This document shows, piece after piece, positions 18,692-28,789 of a DNA stretch of 64,000 bases (positions are counted from its first letter, which is position 1; every line of letters begins with the position of its first letter). The DNA is from JAEZBP01 sp963832725. GTDB lineage: Bacteria; Myxococcota_A; Polyangia; Polyangiales; Sandaracinaceae. A model generated the notes under the pieces. The model was not told the origin of the DNA, searched no databases, and saw nothing but the letters and a program-made list of their open reading frames with translations. Location of the stretch: assembly GCA_963832725.1 (NCBI GenBank), contig CAWHVG010000006.1, forward strand, positions 1 through 64,000, written 5' to 3'. A program made the position numbers and the translations under genes.

Positions 18692-20420
18692 ATGCGTCGC
18701 TGTCTCGAAACGGTTTTGTTCGCAGGTCTCTTGGCTGGCTGCTCGTGCGCGGGCGCGCCGGACATGCACCACACCGACTCGGGCCCCGCCCCGACGCAGG
18801 ACTCGGGGCCTGCTCGGCCGGACTCGGGGCCGTCGACGCCGGACGACGCGTGTGGCAACGGCCTCGACGACGACGCCGACGGGATGGTCGACGAGGGCTG
18901 TCCTTGCGACGCGGGCTCGACCCAACAGTGCTTCCTCGGCGACCCGACCATGGCGGGCGTCGGCGAGTGCGCGTGGGGCACCCAGCGCTGCAACTCCAAC
19001 TTCGAGCTCGGGACCTGGGACACGTGCCAGAGCTCGGGGATGCCCAGCAGCGAGCTCTGTGACGGCGTCGACAACAACTGCGACGGGACCGTCGACGAGG
19101 GCTGCGACTGCACGCCCGGCACCGAGGTGCCCTGCTACGACGGCCCGCCAATCACCGAGGGCATCGGCTCCTGCACTCGCGGCGTCATCCGCTGCGAGAT
19201 GACCGACAGCGGCTCGTCCTACTCCGCCTGCATGGGCGCGGTGGGCCCCTCGGACGAGGTCTGTGACGGCGCGGGCGACGAGGACTGCGACGAGCTGGTC
19301 GACGAGGGCTGCACCTGCCTGCTCGGCGACAGCCACGACTGCTACGGCGGCGCGCCGGGCACCGAAGGCGTCGGCGCCTGCCACGCCGGCACCCAGAACT
19401 GCGTCGACATGGGCAGCGGCGATCCGGGCTGGAGCACCTGCTCCGGTGAGGTCCGGCCGGGCACCGAGGTCTGCGGCAGCGGGATGGACGAGGACTGCGA
19501 CGGCGCGACCGACTGCGCCGACAGCGACTGCGCGACCAGCTGCTGCGATCCCTACGATGAGACGCTGGCGGTCGTTCCGGCCGACGGCGACATCTTCTTC
19601 CTGGTGGATCGCTCCGGCAGCATGCAGTGGCCGGCGGTCGGCACCACCGCGTCCCGCTGGGAAGAGCTCACCAGCGCGATGACCACCGTGCTGCCGATGC
19701 TCGATGGCCTGCCGATGGGGATGCTCACCTTCCCGCTGATGGACGGGACCTCGGAGAGCGGCAACTGCATGGTCGCCAGCTCACCGGACGTGCCGATCGG
19801 GCTCGGCACGCGCTCGACCCTCCTCGCGCGCCTCGGGACGGCCGCGCCGCGGGCCGGCGACACGCCGACGCCGCAGGCGTTCACGACCTCGGAGAGCTAT
19901 CTCGGCTCGCTGAGCAGCACGCGCCAGCGCTTCCTGATCCTGGCCACCGACGGGCTCCCCGAGCCGAACTGCGGCTCCACCGTCGACGCCACCGTCGCCG
20001 CCATCACCGATCTGCGCACCACGCTGGGCATCGACACCTTCGTGATCGGCATCGTGGGCCCGGACCGGAGCGGCGACACCTCGGGCATCCCGGCGCTGCG
20101 CGACGGGCTCAACGCCATGGCGGATGCGGGAGGACGGCCCCGCTCGGGCACGCTCCACTACTACGAGGCGGTCGACGGAACGGCGCTGACGTCCTCGCTC
20201 GAGGCAGATCCTCGCGGCGGCCACCGACTGCCACTTCGAGGTGAGCACCGCCCCGGCGCGTCCCTCGCGCGTCCAGGTCTACGAGGACGGGAGCCTGGTC
20301 CCGACCTCGGGCTGGACGCTGACGGGCACCAGCCTCGACATCACCGGCACCTACTGCGACCGCATCCGCGCCGGCCTGGTGAGCTCGATCCGCGTCACCG
20401 ACACCTGCTCGGCGCCCTGA
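18692..20420 (+). pseudogene. MopE-like/vWA lipoprotein, one frameshift near the 3' end
   Basis: ATG with a GGGAGGGGAG site. The signal peptide ends in a lipobox (LLAGCSC), then a linker of repeated DSGP units. Four MopE-type modules follow (CGNGLDDDADGMVDEGC, CDGVDNNCDGTVDEGC and relatives, roughly residues 50-280). They are putative metal or calcium-binding repeats found in myxobacterial and methanotroph surface proteins. A vWA domain starts at about residue 290 with the MIDAS motif FFLVDRSGSMQ and includes ILATDGLPEPNC. The frame shifts once near 20205; the other frame then gives the natural end ITGTYCDRIRAG...TCSAP. Repaired length is about 575 residues. Confidence 0.75.
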
Positions 20421-20539
20421 GCTGAGCTCGCGGTTCGACTCGCGCCCGGCCGGCCCTGCGCCTGCCGGGCGCTGTACTTCGCGCGACGCGCCTACCTGCA
20501 CGAAGCGGAACCATCACCGTCGTGCTAATCCACGCTCGC

Positions 20540-21075
20540 ACGCCATCAGCATCCAGAACGAGCTGAACTTCGAGGAGTTCTACAACAGCTGCCACGTACC
20601 CCCTGAGCGCCGCAGTACATCGCCGCGCTCGAAGCGGCCGCGCGAGCCGAGCTCGACAAGTACAGCGGACCTCGAGGACATCAAGCATCATGGGTCCCGA
20701 GGACCTGATGGGCGGCGACGCTTATGGGATGTGGCAGTACGGCGGCGGGGACAGCGCGACGCGACAAGAACCTCCACTACCTCCGGGACATCGCGGCCGG
20801 CCCCGACGCCGGCAGCGCGACCTGGCCGGGTTCGCCATCCACGGCTACGGCTCCGGACGGCGTAGCTCGGCGGCGGGAGCGGTCCTCGCAGCTCCTGGGA
20901 TTGAGTGGGTCGAACGGGTGGTCAGACCAGCCCGGCGGCCGGGCATCCCGGCCAACGTGGGCGGCTTCTCCTCCTACGGCAAGACCTCGTGGATGACCGA
21001 GACGTCGGGCGAGAAGCGCGGAGTGGCTGGCTCGTCATCGACGGGCGGGTTCCCGACAAGGGGGCGCCGGACCCA
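20540..21075 (+). pseudogene. Decayed glycoside hydrolase fragment (GH30/GH5-like)
   Basis: Scattered over three frames are pieces that together resemble a clan-A glycosidase: ISIQNELNFEEFYNSC (acid/base Glu in QNE), GPEDLMGGDAYGMWQYGGG, and ANVGGFSSYGKTSWMTETSGE, whose TE is in the position of the nucleophile. No start, signal peptide or C terminus is left and about five shifts are needed, so this is more degraded than the frameshifted genes nearby. The exact family is uncertain. Confidence 0.45.
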
Positions 21076-21147
21076 CCGCTCGGTTCGAGCGCTCGAACGA
21101 GCTCCACACGCGACCGAGCGGAGCCGCGAACCGGCCCGCGCGATCGT

Positions 21148-22469
21148 TCAGAGCGTGAACGTCATCGACGAGAGGAGCGCGCCGGGCAAGCGCATCGAGT
21201 CGGTGCTGCGCTCGAAGTAGGTGCCGCCATCGAGGAGCCACTCGCGCTCGGCGGTAAGCGCTTCGAGCTCGCTGCCGAGCATTCGGTAGACCGTGTCGTC
21301 GAAGCGCATCACCGAGAGCGGCGCCACGAGCTGCCCGTTCTCGACCCAGCTCGTCGCGAAGCGGGTCATGCCCGTGACGCGGCCGCCCGAGAGGTCGGAG
21401 AAGTTCGTGTACCAGGTGTCGGTCACGTACACGCCGGTGCCGAGCCGGGCGAGGACGTCCGCTTCCTTCAGCTCTCCTGCCGCCATGCAGAGCGAGCTCG
21501 GGCGCTCACCGGGGCCCGCGTTGACCTCCAGGTCGAATTCGCGGGCCGAGCGCGGCGAGACCAGCGCGCCCGTGAGACGGCCGCCCTCGATGACGAGTCC
21601 ACTCGTGAGGGCCGGAGAAACCCGCCCGCCAAGAAGGGCGGCGCCACGCCCTCGGCCGCCTCCTCGCTGAAGCTCACGTTGGAGGCGAGCGCCGTCTCTC
21701 CACCCAGCATGCGCAAGAGCGGCGTCTGCTTGGTTCGATGCGCCTTCACGCCGAACCCGACGCTCCCGACGAGCTCGACGATCTCCGCCAGAGCGCCGGG
21801 CGCGAGGTAGACCCGGTAGGGGCCGGGATCGATGCGCTTGGCCGGACGGCGCAGGACTTCCACCTGCCGCGCGGCGTGCTCGAGCTTCCCGCGGAGCGTC
21901 GCCTCGTCGAAGCGCGTGCCGGCGTACATCCCCTTCGCCGCCTTGTCGGCTTGCGCGTAGAGGCTGTAGCCGAGGTGGAAGCTGTGGCTCGTGCGGAAGA
22001 GGCGGTGGCCGAGCGAGCTGGCGAACCCGCGGTGCTGGGCGCCGCTCTGCCAGAGGCCGACCAGGTCGTGGCCGGCGGCCGCGTCGAGCACGAGGGCGAG
22101 GGCGTCTTCAGCGCTCGGCAGCGCGTCCTCGGCCTCTTCGACCACCGTACGCGGCGTCTCGTCGTAGAGGAGGTGCGGATCGTCCGGCAGCACGTCGAGA
22201 AGCGGGCGCAGCTCGTCCAGCGACGCGCGAAGCTGAGCGAGGTCGCGCTCGAGGTCGCCACTGAGCGTGCGGCTGGCGCCGGCGTGGCGGGCGCCGCGGA
22301 TGAGCGTGAGATCCACGATCTCTTGCTGGACCTCGCCCGCCTGGCGGACGCGCGCATGGTTCAGCCGCGCGAAGCTCGAGCGCTCCGCGCTCGACGTGAG
22401 GCTGGAGACTTCGCCGGCGCGCAGCCCGGCGAAGAGCCGATCGGCCAGCTCGAAGAAGCGCGCCTGCAT
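21148..22469 (-). pseudogene. TldE/PmbA-type metalloprotease subunit, one frameshift
   Basis: The ATG overlaps the TGA of tldD (TGATG), the usual coupling of the pair. The N-terminal 285 or so residues (YRVYLAPGALAEIVELV, KQTPLLRMLGGETALASNVSF) and the C-terminal 110 (GVYVTDTWYTNFSDLSGGRVTGMTRFATSW) are clear U62-peptidase sequence. They are joined by one frameshift near 21600. PmbA/TldE lacks the metal site and pairs with TldD to degrade or trim small peptides and modified peptides. As the partner gene is intact, the shift may be a sequencing error. Confidence 0.8.
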
Positions 22470-23905
22470 CACGCGCCCCCGAAGACGTCGACGCCGGTGA
22501 AGCGGCAGGTCGGGCTGGCGTGGCCGACGCGGATGATCTGGTTTGGCTCGCCCTTGCCGCAGTAGGGCGTGCCCAACACCTCGAGTGTGCTCGCGTCGCC
22601 GACGCCGCTCAGCGACCGCCAGAACGTCGCGCTGATTCCACGGTAGTTCGGGTTCTTCACGATCTCTTTCAGCTCGCCGTTCTCGATGCGCTGCCCCACT
22701 TCGCAGCCGAACTGGAACTTGTTGCGCGAGTCGTCGATCGACCAGCTCCGGTTGGTCCGCATCAGCACGCCGTGCTCCACGGAGGCCACCAGCTCGTCGA
22801 GGCTGCTCTCACCCGGCTCCACGTTGATGTTCGCCATGCGATCGATCGGCGGCCGGTTCCAGCTCGTCGCGCGCGCATTCGCCGTCCCGGCGCGGGCAGC
22901 GCGCGCCTGCGACACCACGCTGCCGAGTGGACGCTTCAGGATGCCCTCTTCGATGAGGAAGACCTTCTGCGCTTCGACTCCGTCGTCGTCCCAGCGATAG
23001 CTGGCGAGCTGCTCGGGCCGGGTCGGATCGAAGCTCACGTTCAGGAGCGGCGAGCCGTAGCGGTAGCTGCCGAACATCTCGAGCTCGACGAAGCTGGTTC
23101 CGGCGTAGTTGCGCTCGTCGCCCAGGATCCGATCGAGCTCCAGCGGATGCCCGATGGACTCGTGGATCTGCAGCATCATCTGATCGGGCGCGAGCACGAG
23201 ATCCATGGTGCCGGTCGGGCAGTTCGGCGCGTCGAGCAATGCCAGCGCCTCGTCGCCGAGCGAGTCCGCCAGCGCGTCGAAGCCGACGCGCGCCAGGACC
23301 TCCATCCCGCCCCGCTGAGCGAGCCCGTGGCGCGTCGAGCGCGTCTGCGTCTCGCCGTCCCGGTGGGCGCTGGCGCTCAGGTGCGGGCAGAGGATGTCGG
23401 CCCGCTGCACGGTACGGCCGCCGCCGTTCGTCAGATAGGCGACCTGCCAGCGCGTGAACCAGAGCTCCGCTTCCCAGTCCACGATGCGCGCGTCGCGCTT
23501 CAGCCGCTCGCTCGCCCGCTGCACCAGATCGATCTTGTCGGTGAGGCTCACCTCGTCCCAGGGCTGATCGACCGTCGCCGCGTCTTCACCGCGGGGGTGC
23601 GGCATGGGCACGCTCAGCCCGTCGAGCACGCTCCGGCCCGCCGTGCGCGCCGCCCAGGCGCCGGCGCGCTCCACCGCCTCCGCCACGCCGCGCTCGCTGA
23701 CGTCGCCTGTAGCCGCGTAGCCGACGCCGCCACCGATCAGCGCCGTGACCATGAGGCCGACATCGTCGTGACGCGCCACGGGCAACAGAACGCCCTGGCG
23801 GGATCGTAACCGCTCGCTGCGCTCGTCGGCGAGCCTGAGAGAGACGAAGCCGACCGACGGGTCGGGCGCGACGGCCGAGAACCAGCGTTCCACTCGTTCG
23901 AGCAT
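22469..23905 (-). CDS. tldD: TldD-type zinc metallopeptidase
   Basis: 478 residues, full length for the family. The metal-binding motif HESIGHPLE is at residues 248-256. The C-terminal CGKGEPNQ and the glycine-rich GTSFVELEMFGSY are also conserved. TldD and TldE form a heterodimeric protease that acts on unfolded peptides and on some ribosomally made modified peptides such as microcin B17. The downstream partner gene overlaps by one base. This is the conserved catalytic subunit and its frame is undamaged. Confidence 0.88.
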   Translation of the reverse strand: MLERVERWFSAVAPDPSVGFVSLRLADERSERLRSRQGVLLPVARHDDVGLMVTALIGGGVGYAATGDVSERGVAEAVERAGAWAARTAGRSVLDGLSVPMPHPRGEDAATVDQPWDEVSLTDKIDLVQRASERLKRDARIVDWEAELWFTRWQVAYLTNGGGRTVQRADILCPHLSASAHRDGETQTRSTRHGLAQRGGMEVLARVGFDALADSLGDEALALLDAPNCPTGTMDLVLAPDQMMLQIHESIGHPLELDRILGDERNYAGTSFVELEMFGSYRYGSPLLNVSFDPTRPEQLASYRWDDDGVEAQKVFLIEEGILKRPLGSVVSQARAARAGTANARATSWNRPPIDRMANINVEPGESSLDELVASVEHGVLMRTNRSWSIDDSRNKFQFGCEVGQRIENGELKEIVKNPNYRGISATFWRSLSGVGDASTLEVLGTPYCGKGEPNQIIRVGHASPTCRFTGVDVFGGA

Positions 23906-24090
23906 GTTCCTCCGGGTGAGGGAGAATCATGCACCGCCTCGAGCGCGGTCGCACCTGGTCTGTTCGTCCCGGGTCGAGCAGGTCCCCCGAGCGCACTACG
24001 CGCGTTCGGGGCTCGGGCCGTGGCATCGCCCAGAAACTCGTTCCGCGATCCTCGGCAACCAACCCGGCACGCACCTCGGAGCGAGCGCGA

Positions 24091-24648
24091 TCAACCCGCT
24101 CGCCGATAGACGTTCTGATACGCGATCGCCGCCGGCAGCTGATCCGAGGTGATGCTCACCGAGAGGGTGAGCTCCCGGCCGCCGTTCGAGAGGATGAACG
24201 TGCTGCGCCGCACCCCCTGCGCCGTGTGACCTTCGATCACGAGGCCGTCGTCCTCCACGAAGGCGGACACCTGGGTCGGCTGTCCGTTCGGAGCCGTCGT
24301 CGCGACCGGATCCCCGCCGACCAGCAGCGGCGGAGGACGCCAATCGTCGAACGCGATGCGCAAACGATCCCCCGGGAGCGCCGCGAGCTCGATCCGGTGC
24401 TCGGGGTAGACGTTGTCGCGGATCTTGGAGCGCGCGAAACCGCGCTTGAAGTAGTTCATCTGGTTGGTGACGTCTTCGATGCCTCGATCGATGCGATCCT
24501 GGGCATTTTCGGTGTTTTGGAGCGTGTACAGACCCACGAAGCGGTCGACGTCGACACTCCGACTGTGGCCATAGGCGGCTGCGCTCAGGGTCAGCGCGAG
24601 CACCACCAGCGGCACGACGACGCGCCCTCTCCGAATGATCGGTCTCAT
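24091..24648 (-). CDS. Secreted protein of unknown function
   Basis: 185 residues from the ATG that begins MRPIIRRGRVVV; the longer upstream extension adds an Arg-rich segment before the signal peptide and was rejected. A hydrophobic segment (about residues 10-28) ends AAAYGHS, consistent with signal-peptidase I cleavage. The mature part has a helix (DRIDRGIEDVTNQMNYFKRGFARSKI) followed by a beta-rich domain. No family was recognised. It stands alone between tldD and the ABC exporter. Confidence 0.7.
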   Translation of the reverse strand: MRPIIRRGRVVVPLVVLALTLSAAAYGHSRSVDVDRFVGLYTLQNTENAQDRIDRGIEDVTNQMNYFKRGFARSKIRDNVYPEHRIELAALPGDRLRIAFDDWRPPPLLVGGDPVATTAPNGQPTQVSAFVEDDGLVIEGHTAQGVRRSTFILSNGGRELTLSVSITSDQLPAAIAYQNVYRRAG

Positions 24649-24775
24649 GCTCCTGGGTGCAATGCACGAAGAGCGCCACCGTACCGGGTCATCCGGCCGG
24701 CAGCGGTGTGCCGTCGCCACGAGCGTGGCCGCGCCCACACGGGGCGAGTCGCGCCGCCCCGACGCTGCTACACGG

Positions 24776-26623
24776 TCACGCCGAGGCGTCGGCGCCCGCT
24801 TCCAGGTAGCCCTCCGCCTGCAGATCGAACATGCGCTTGTAGAGGCCGCCCCGCGCCATCAGCTCGTCGTGCGTCCCGACGTCTGCCACGCGCCCGCTCT
24901 CGAGGACCACGATCCGATCCGCCATTCGCACCGTGCTGAAGCGGTGCGTGATCAGGAGGGCCGTGGCGTCTCGCTTCAGCTCGCGAAAGCGCTCGAAGAT
25001 CTCGTGCTCCCCCTCGGCATCGATGGCGGCGGTCGGCTCGTCGAGCACCAGCACCCTGCTCTTGCGCATGAACGCGCGCGCCAGCGCCATCCGCTGCCAC
25101 TGCCCGATGGAGAGCTGCTCGCCGCCGAACCAGCGGCCCAGCATCGAGTCGTAACCTTCGGGAAGCGACTCGATGACCTCCGCCGCGCCCGCGTCTCGGG
25201 CCGCGCGCTCGACGGCGTCCCCGTCCTCGCGCGCCGGCAACCAGCCGATGCCGACGTTGTCCTTCGCGGTGAAGTGGTAGTGGACGAAGTCCTGGAAGAC
25301 GACGCCGACGCGAGCCCGCAGCTCACCCTTGTCCAAGTCGGACACGTCGCGCCCGCCGAGCGTCACCCTCCCCTCGTCGAGCGAGTAGAGGCCGACCAAG
25401 AGCTTGATCAGAGTCGTCTTCCCCGCGCCGTTCGGGCCCACCAGCGCCACGGTCTCTCCGGGCTCGACCGTGAACGACACGTCGTCGAGGCAAGGCCGAT
25501 CGCTGCCCGGATAGCGGAAGCTCACATGCTCGAAGCTGAGCCCGGGCGGCTCGGCGGGCACCGCACCTTCGACGTCCTCGGGGCCGACCTCGACGAGGTC
25601 GTCGCTCTCGATGGCGAGGTAGTCGAAGAGGTTGTTCATGTAGAGGTTGTCTTCGTAAGCGCGCGCGATGGAGCTCATCGCCGTCTGGAACGCCGACTGC
25701 CCCTGCCGGAAGACGGTCAGGTAGAGCGTCATCGAACCGAGCGTGATGGCGCCGGCGACGGTCTCGATGACCACGAACGCGTAGATCCCGTAGAAGACGC
25801 CGACGCTGGCCATCCCGAGCAGGGTCACGGCCAGACCGCGCCGGAGGGCGAAGTCCCGATCCTCGCGGAAGAAGGCCTCGTGGAACGCGCGATGCTGCTT
25901 CAGGAGCCAGGGCCCGAGCGCGAAGAGCTTCACCTCCTTCGCGTAGTAGTCGCTGGTGAGGAGCTGCGTCAGGTAGTGCGCCTGCCGCTCTTTCGGCGTG
26001 CGGCGCGCGTGGATCAGGTACTGCTCGGCCGCGTAGCGCGTCTCCGCGAAGAAGGGCAGGCCGGCCAGGGCCAGCGCCAGCACGGCGTAGGGGCTGAACT
26101 GCGCGAGGAGCGCGGCGTAGCCGACCAGCGTGACCACGCTCTTGGTGAGCTTGAGCCCGTGCGTGATCATCTCGAGCGGCCGCCAGCTCGACTCCTTGCG
26201 GGCCCGCTCGAGCATGTCCATGAACGCCGGATCCTCGAAGTGGCGGATCCCGAGCGTGAGCGCCTTCTCGAAGATGATGCGGTCGACGTGCAGCGCGAGC
26301 CGCGCCCGTAAGAGCTGCGCCGTGTAGCCGGAGTACTGCCCGCCGGCGTGCGAGCCGAGCATCAAGATCAGCTCGAGCCCCACCCACGTGAGCGGCGGAC
26401 CGAGAGGGTGGTCGGGCGCCGCGGCCGAGGCGACGACGGAGTCCACGATCAGCTTGCCGACGTACGCGATGCCCACCGGCAAGAGCGCGCTCAGCAGCGA
26501 GACGAGCACGTAGTGGATGGTCAGCCCGCGCTCGACCCGCCACGCGAGCCCGATGGCCCGCCGCAGGTTGCTGGCGAGCAACCGGACCTGCGTCGACGTG
26601 CTCTTGGGCGGCGCGCGCTTCAT
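24776..26623 (-). CDS. ABC transporter, fused membrane and ATPase domains (exporter type)
   Basis: 615 residues. Six membrane helices lie within about residues 30-320, followed by an ATP-binding domain. Its motifs are Walker A GPNGAGKT (396-403), Q-loop VVFQD, signature LSIGQ (504-508) and Walker B VLVLDEP (524-530), with the switch His in LLITHRFS. It would act as a homodimer exporting a lipid, peptide or drug; the substrate is not evident. Helices carry charged residues typical of the MsbA/lipid A exporter group, but the sequence does not name a subtype. It is monocistronic, with unrelated genes on both sides. Confidence 0.9.
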   Translation of the reverse strand: MKRAPPKSTSTQVRLLASNLRRAIGLAWRVERGLTIHYVLVSLLSALLPVGIAYVGKLIVDSVVASAAAPDHPLGPPLTWVGLELILMLGSHAGGQYSGYTAQLLRARLALHVDRIIFEKALTLGIRHFEDPAFMDMLERARKESSWRPLEMITHGLKLTKSVVTLVGYAALLAQFSPYAVLALALAGLPFFAETRYAAEQYLIHARRTPKERQAHYLTQLLTSDYYAKEVKLFALGPWLLKQHRAFHEAFFREDRDFALRRGLAVTLLGMASVGVFYGIYAFVVIETVAGAITLGSMTLYLTVFRQGQSAFQTAMSSIARAYEDNLYMNNLFDYLAIESDDLVEVGPEDVEGAVPAEPPGLSFEHVSFRYPGSDRPCLDDVSFTVEPGETVALVGPNGAGKTTLIKLLVGLYSLDEGRVTLGGRDVSDLDKGELRARVGVVFQDFVHYHFTAKDNVGIGWLPAREDGDAVERAARDAGAAEVIESLPEGYDSMLGRWFGGEQLSIGQWQRMALARAFMRKSRVLVLDEPTAAIDAEGEHEIFERFRELKRDATALLITHRFSTVRMADRIVVLESGRVADVGTHDELMARGGLYKRMFDLQAEGYLEAGADASA

Positions 26624-26672
26624 CGGCAGCGCGGTCCTACCACGCGCCGCCGCGCGCCGCGACGGACGGTGC

Positions 26673-27968
26673 TTACTGCGGCCCCCCCTTGGGAGCCACC
26701 GTGGTGAAGCAGGCTCGGTGGAGCGAGTTGCGGAGGTTGTCGCCCAAACCGCTGAGGTGCCCGTCGAGCGCCTTCAAGTCTTTGTCACCCAGCGTATGCC
26801 CCGCCTTCGTCGCGTCGCCCCACCGCGTCAGCCCGTGTGCGAGCGGGCCGGGGAGCAGGTTCTTGTGCTCGAGGGAGCGCAGGTTGGAGAGCGACGAGTC
26901 CAGCTCCGTCCCGCTGGCATCGCCCTTGACGCCGCTCTGGACGCGGTCGACGTCGTCCGCGAGCTTCACCACGTCGTCGGCGAAGCCCTTGGTCATGATC
27001 GACGGCAGGTAGCGGTCGTAGCCATTCGGCGCGCGGACCAGCTTCGACGCATTCAGCACGTACGATGCATCCGCCAGCTTCTCCTTGTCGTTGCCTGTCG
27101 CCGTCGCCCAGGCTCCGGGCATCTGGATGTAGTCGGAGGACACGACGAGGTAGGGGATCTTTTTGCCGTTCTGGGCGTGGGGTGCATAGACCGCTTTGAT
27201 GAAATCTTTATACACCGTGTCGGTCTTGGACCACATCAGCACGGTGCAACCCGCGGACATGTTTTTGGCTCGGTCATCCTCGGGTTTTCCGCCGTAGTGG
27301 AACCCGTAGTGAATGTGGATCGTTTCGTTGTTCTCTTTGCCGACGAATTCCCACTCGCCAGGTCCGCGCGTGGACTTGCCAACCAGAGCGCTCTCGATGT
27401 CTCTGAATACACTGACCTTCTTGGTCGCCTCCCGAGCCAGCAGGACGTGCCCCGAGCTCCCCGTGTAGACTCGAAGGGCGGGCCCATTGCTCCCGGTCGG
27501 ATGATGCCGGCAGGGCTCCGCGTGATAGAGCTTGCCCTCGAGCAGATACGGTGACCCCGTCGTGCCGTTGGTGTCGATGCTCGTGTCGATCGTGCACGCG
27601 TAGACTCTGGCCTTCGTACCTTTCTCCGCCTTCTCCTCGGCCCAGACGGCGAAGAGCTTGTCGTTGAACGTCGTCGTCTGATCGCCGCCCTTGGGCCCCA
27701 GCTTGCCGCGAACGACCGGCCTGTCGAGGGACGAGAAGCTCTCGGGCTCGCCCTTCTTCGTCGTCTGCTCGGCCAGCTCCCGAACGCCGAGTAGGGCGAT
27801 CTGCTTCGCGCCGGTTGGAAACGCATTCCCCTGATTGAATGCCTTGTAGACGTGCTCCACCCAGTTGTAGAGCAAGGGCATGGCGAGAGCCGTGTGCGAA
27901 TGCCCTTTTTCGAGCGGGACCTGAGCGGACCGCTTTTCTCCCAGGTGCGCCGGACGGGCGCGCGGCAT
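26673..27968 (-). CDS. Putative PAAR-associated cargo protein
   Basis: 431 residues, starting 11 bp after the PAAR gene stop, so the two are probably co-expressed. The ATG giving MPRARPAHLGEK was chosen; the longer open frame upstream lies inside the PAAR gene. The N-terminal third reads like a structural or delivery region. The centre contains NETIHIHYGFHYGG followed by MSAGCTVL: a His...SxGC arrangement reminiscent of the His/Cys sites of L,D-transpeptidase-like or other murein-acting enzymes. The C-terminal 150 residues are helical. Position after a PAAR spike suggests a type VI effector or one carried by a similar contractile device. No immunity gene is evident. Confidence 0.5.
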   Translation of the reverse strand: MPRARPAHLGEKRSAQVPLEKGHSHTALAMPLLYNWVEHVYKAFNQGNAFPTGAKQIALLGVRELAEQTTKKGEPESFSSLDRPVVRGKLGPKGGDQTTTFNDKLFAVWAEEKAEKGTKARVYACTIDTSIDTNGTTGSPYLLEGKLYHAEPCRHHPTGSNGPALRVYTGSSGHVLLAREATKKVSVFRDIESALVGKSTRGPGEWEFVGKENNETIHIHYGFHYGGKPEDDRAKNMSAGCTVLMWSKTDTVYKDFIKAVYAPHAQNGKKIPYLVVSSDYIQMPGAWATATGNDKEKLADASYVLNASKLVRAPNGYDRYLPSIMTKGFADDVVKLADDVDRVQSGVKGDASGTELDSSLSNLRSLEHKNLLPGPLAHGLTRWGDATKAGHTLGDKDLKALDGHLSGLGDNLRNSLHRACFTTVAPKGGPQ

Positions 27969-27979
27969 GGGGATGGTCC

Positions 27980-28540
27980 TCAGTCGCCCAGATGCCACTC
28001 GGCCTCCTCTCCGGGGTGCTGCACCTCGATCGTGGTCCCGTCGCACAGACCGGAGAGCGTCGCCGTCCCCGTGAACGTCTGCTGCCGAACGTTCTTGTGG
28101 GGGCAGCGGATGATGGCGGTGGCTTCTTCGAGCTGGCGGCCGAGCGCGTCGGTCAGCTCGATCGTGTAGGTCCTGTCGTGCGGCACCGGCGGGTACTCGG
28201 CCTCGACCACGTCGGTCTTGCCGCCGCCGCAGAAGACGTCGGGGCTGCCGGCGATCATCGCGCCCATCCCGCCGCAATGCTCGTCGTCGTCTCCGACGCG
28301 GTGCGCGGGGCGGCCGTTGATGTAGACCGAGTCCGACCCGTTCGACGCCGTCCACGTGTTCGGCCCGCAGCAGGCGGCGTGTACGCCCGTGTCCTGGAAG
28401 CGCACGGCCCACTCGCCGTTCACCTTCACGTCGGAAGAGCCAGTGACCGCCGGTCCGACGCAGGTGTGGGCGCAGGCGGGACATCCGTGGGCGTCGGCAT
28501 CGATCTTGGATGTGTCTCCCACTCGACACTGTGCTGGCAT
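27980..28540 (-). CDS. PAAR domain protein
   Basis: 186 residues. The first 110 or so have the Gly/Pro- and Cys/His-rich beta pattern of PAAR-like (DUF4150-type) spike tips: HGCPACAHTCVGPAV, VYINGRPAHRVGDDDEHCGG, GSPDVFCGGG. The conserved His and Cys residues would hold a metal at the tip. A C-terminal beta domain (TYTIELTDALGRQLEEATA, GLCDGTTIEVQHPG) resembles the small extension found in other PAAR proteins. PAAR proteins cap VgrG spikes in type VI secretion and carry effectors. No VgrG, Hcp or sheath gene occurs in this window, so the pair is an orphan island. Confidence 0.78.
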   Translation of the reverse strand: MPAQCRVGDTSKIDADAHGCPACAHTCVGPAVTGSSDVKVNGEWAVRFQDTGVHAACCGPNTWTASNGSDSVYINGRPAHRVGDDDEHCGGMGAMIAGSPDVFCGGGKTDVVEAEYPPVPHDRTYTIELTDALGRQLEEATAIIRCPHKNVRQQTFTGTATLSGLCDGTTIEVQHPGEEAEWHLGD

Positions 28541-28789
28541 ACGGGCCTCCTCGAAATGCTCGGCGTCAGTATTGCCGAGGCCCCACCACGACTGCCACGA
28601 GAAATGCGGCGTCCGGCCACAGCCGAGCTGGACCAGGCCACCTAACCGTTCGAAATCACCAGCAAAGCGGCCTTCCGTGCCGTACCCGCACCAGACGAGC
28701 CGGCGGGCTCGTTTGCGCCGGAGCCACGCGATCGGCGGTCAGGCTCCAGGCTCACGTCGCGCGAGCCCGAACGCCCGCGACCGCGTACG

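Noticed and set aside
23929..24939. Plus-strand open frame beside tldD
   Set aside because: It lies opposite the secreted protein gene and the ABC exporter end, with no motifs and Arg-rich composition.
26673..28540. A complete type VI secretion locus
   Set aside because: Only a PAAR gene and a possible cargo are present; no VgrG, Hcp, sheath, baseplate or ClpV genes.
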